A stretch of 64,000 bases of DNA from positions 1 to 64,000 of the IMG/VR virus record IMGVR_UViG_3300034122_001663. One strand, given 5' to 3'. Origin of the DNA: a virus. Position numbers and translations under genes: made by a program. How positions within the stretch are numbered: position 1 is the first letter of the stretch; the number at the start of each line of letters is the position of its first letter. The notes beneath the pieces are model-generated. The model searched no databases. It was not told the origin of the DNA and saw only the letters and a list, made by a program, of their open reading frames with translations. Positions 63,829 through 64,000 of the stretch are shown piece by piece.

Positions 63829-64000
63829 AGACAAAAGCAAGTACACCAAGCCAGATCTGCGTGAGCGCATTAAAAATAAAGTCATGCGTGAAGGTCGTGG
63901 AGGCAAACCGGGAGAGTGGTCGTAGCCGTAAGGCTAATTAATTATTTCGGCACGCAAGGCTCAGCTTGTTGCACAAGAGTACGAAAAAGAAGGAGGGGGA
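63821..64000 (+). CDS. DUF5872-like gene, second copy, interrupted and cut by window end
   Basis: This starts MAEDKSKYTKPDLRERIKNK, then VMREGRGGKPGEWS and TAG. After 27 bases the frame resumes with SARKAQLVAQEYEKEGGG and runs off the window, exactly the expected continuation of the family. Either the gene is broken or the 27 bases are bypassed in translation. The 5' part differs from the first copy at about a third of residues. Confidence 0.7.
63923..63949 (+). other. 27-nt bypass-like insert
   Basis: TCG (63920-63922) is followed at once by TAG, which forms the 5' side of TAGCC-GTAA-GGCTA (63923-63936), a 5-bp stem with a GNRA tetraloop. An AT-rich stretch then leads to a second in-frame TCG (63947-63949). 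The insert holds three in-frame stops. Removing it restores the DUF5872-like frame. Confidence 0.6.

Overview
The window is a piece of a double-stranded DNA tailed phage genome, and the host is almost certainly a cyanobacterium. The phage evidence is a complete head module: large terminase, portal, an overlapping scaffold-like protein, major capsid protein, internal virion proteins, two long tail fibres and several peptidoglycan hydrolases. The cyanobacterial evidence is a high-light-inducible protein (hli), an S-adenosylmethionine decarboxylase (speD), an NblA-like small protein and a FkbM/24-type methyltransferase next to hli. No integrase, DNA polymerase or RNA polymerase lies in the window, so it is only part of the genome. 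The layout is neither T4-like nor a classic T7 order.

Layout. (1) 1-12.4 kb: a leftward array of about 33 small, mostly unrecognised, probably early genes and one tRNA-Leu(UAA). The junctions between many of them hold short structured leaders in several repeated families, and many start codons are preceded by a C/A-rich CAACTCAAC-like stretch instead of a Shine-Dalgarno sequence. (2) 12.4-13.2 kb: a control region with several inverted repeats, a terminator and the divergence point. (3) 13.2-23 kb: rightward genes for large Gly/Ala/Gln-rich, probably internal virion proteins, and the putative small terminase. (4) 23-37.9 kb: terminase, portal, scaffold, capsid, hydrolases and structural proteins. 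(5) 38-43 kb: an HNH gene, a 905-residue virion protein, a GH24 lysozyme and the NblA-like gene. (6) 43-46.5 kb: a leftward block with dCTP deaminase, a Dam-family protein and an HTH protein. (7) 46.5-53 kb: tail fibres and a two-domain endolysin, followed by a leftward holin candidate. (8) 53-61.5 kb: leftward genes including a glycosyltransferase, speD, a primase-helicase and a PD-(D/E)XK nuclease. (9) 61.5-64 kb: rightward hli, a methyltransferase, small proteins and a gene split by an HNH/endonuclease VII-like gene.

The most striking observation concerns three free-standing HNH genes. Two closely related ones (24687-25142 and 31532-31975) sit at the 3' ends of conserved phage genes. In both cases the gene's C-terminal codons occur twice: once joined to the gene and once as an orphan on the far side of the HNH gene. 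The two copies encode identical amino acids but differ at almost every synonymous position. This looks like an endonuclease cassette that carries a recoded version of the target gene's end, restoring the protein while destroying the recognition site. The third (63220-63828) splits a DUF5872-like gene. Its downstream copy is interrupted by a 27-nt in-frame insert with the layout of a translational bypass element: take-off codon TCG, an immediate TAG inside a GNRA hairpin, and a matching TCG landing codon.

The second theme is the leader system of the early arm. Six gene junctions between 10.3 and 12.05 kb carry a hairpin that mimics a tRNA T-arm plus a second hairpin. Other junctions carry three further repeated hairpin families. 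These could be RNA-processing or translation-control modules for a polycistronic early transcript; that function is inference.
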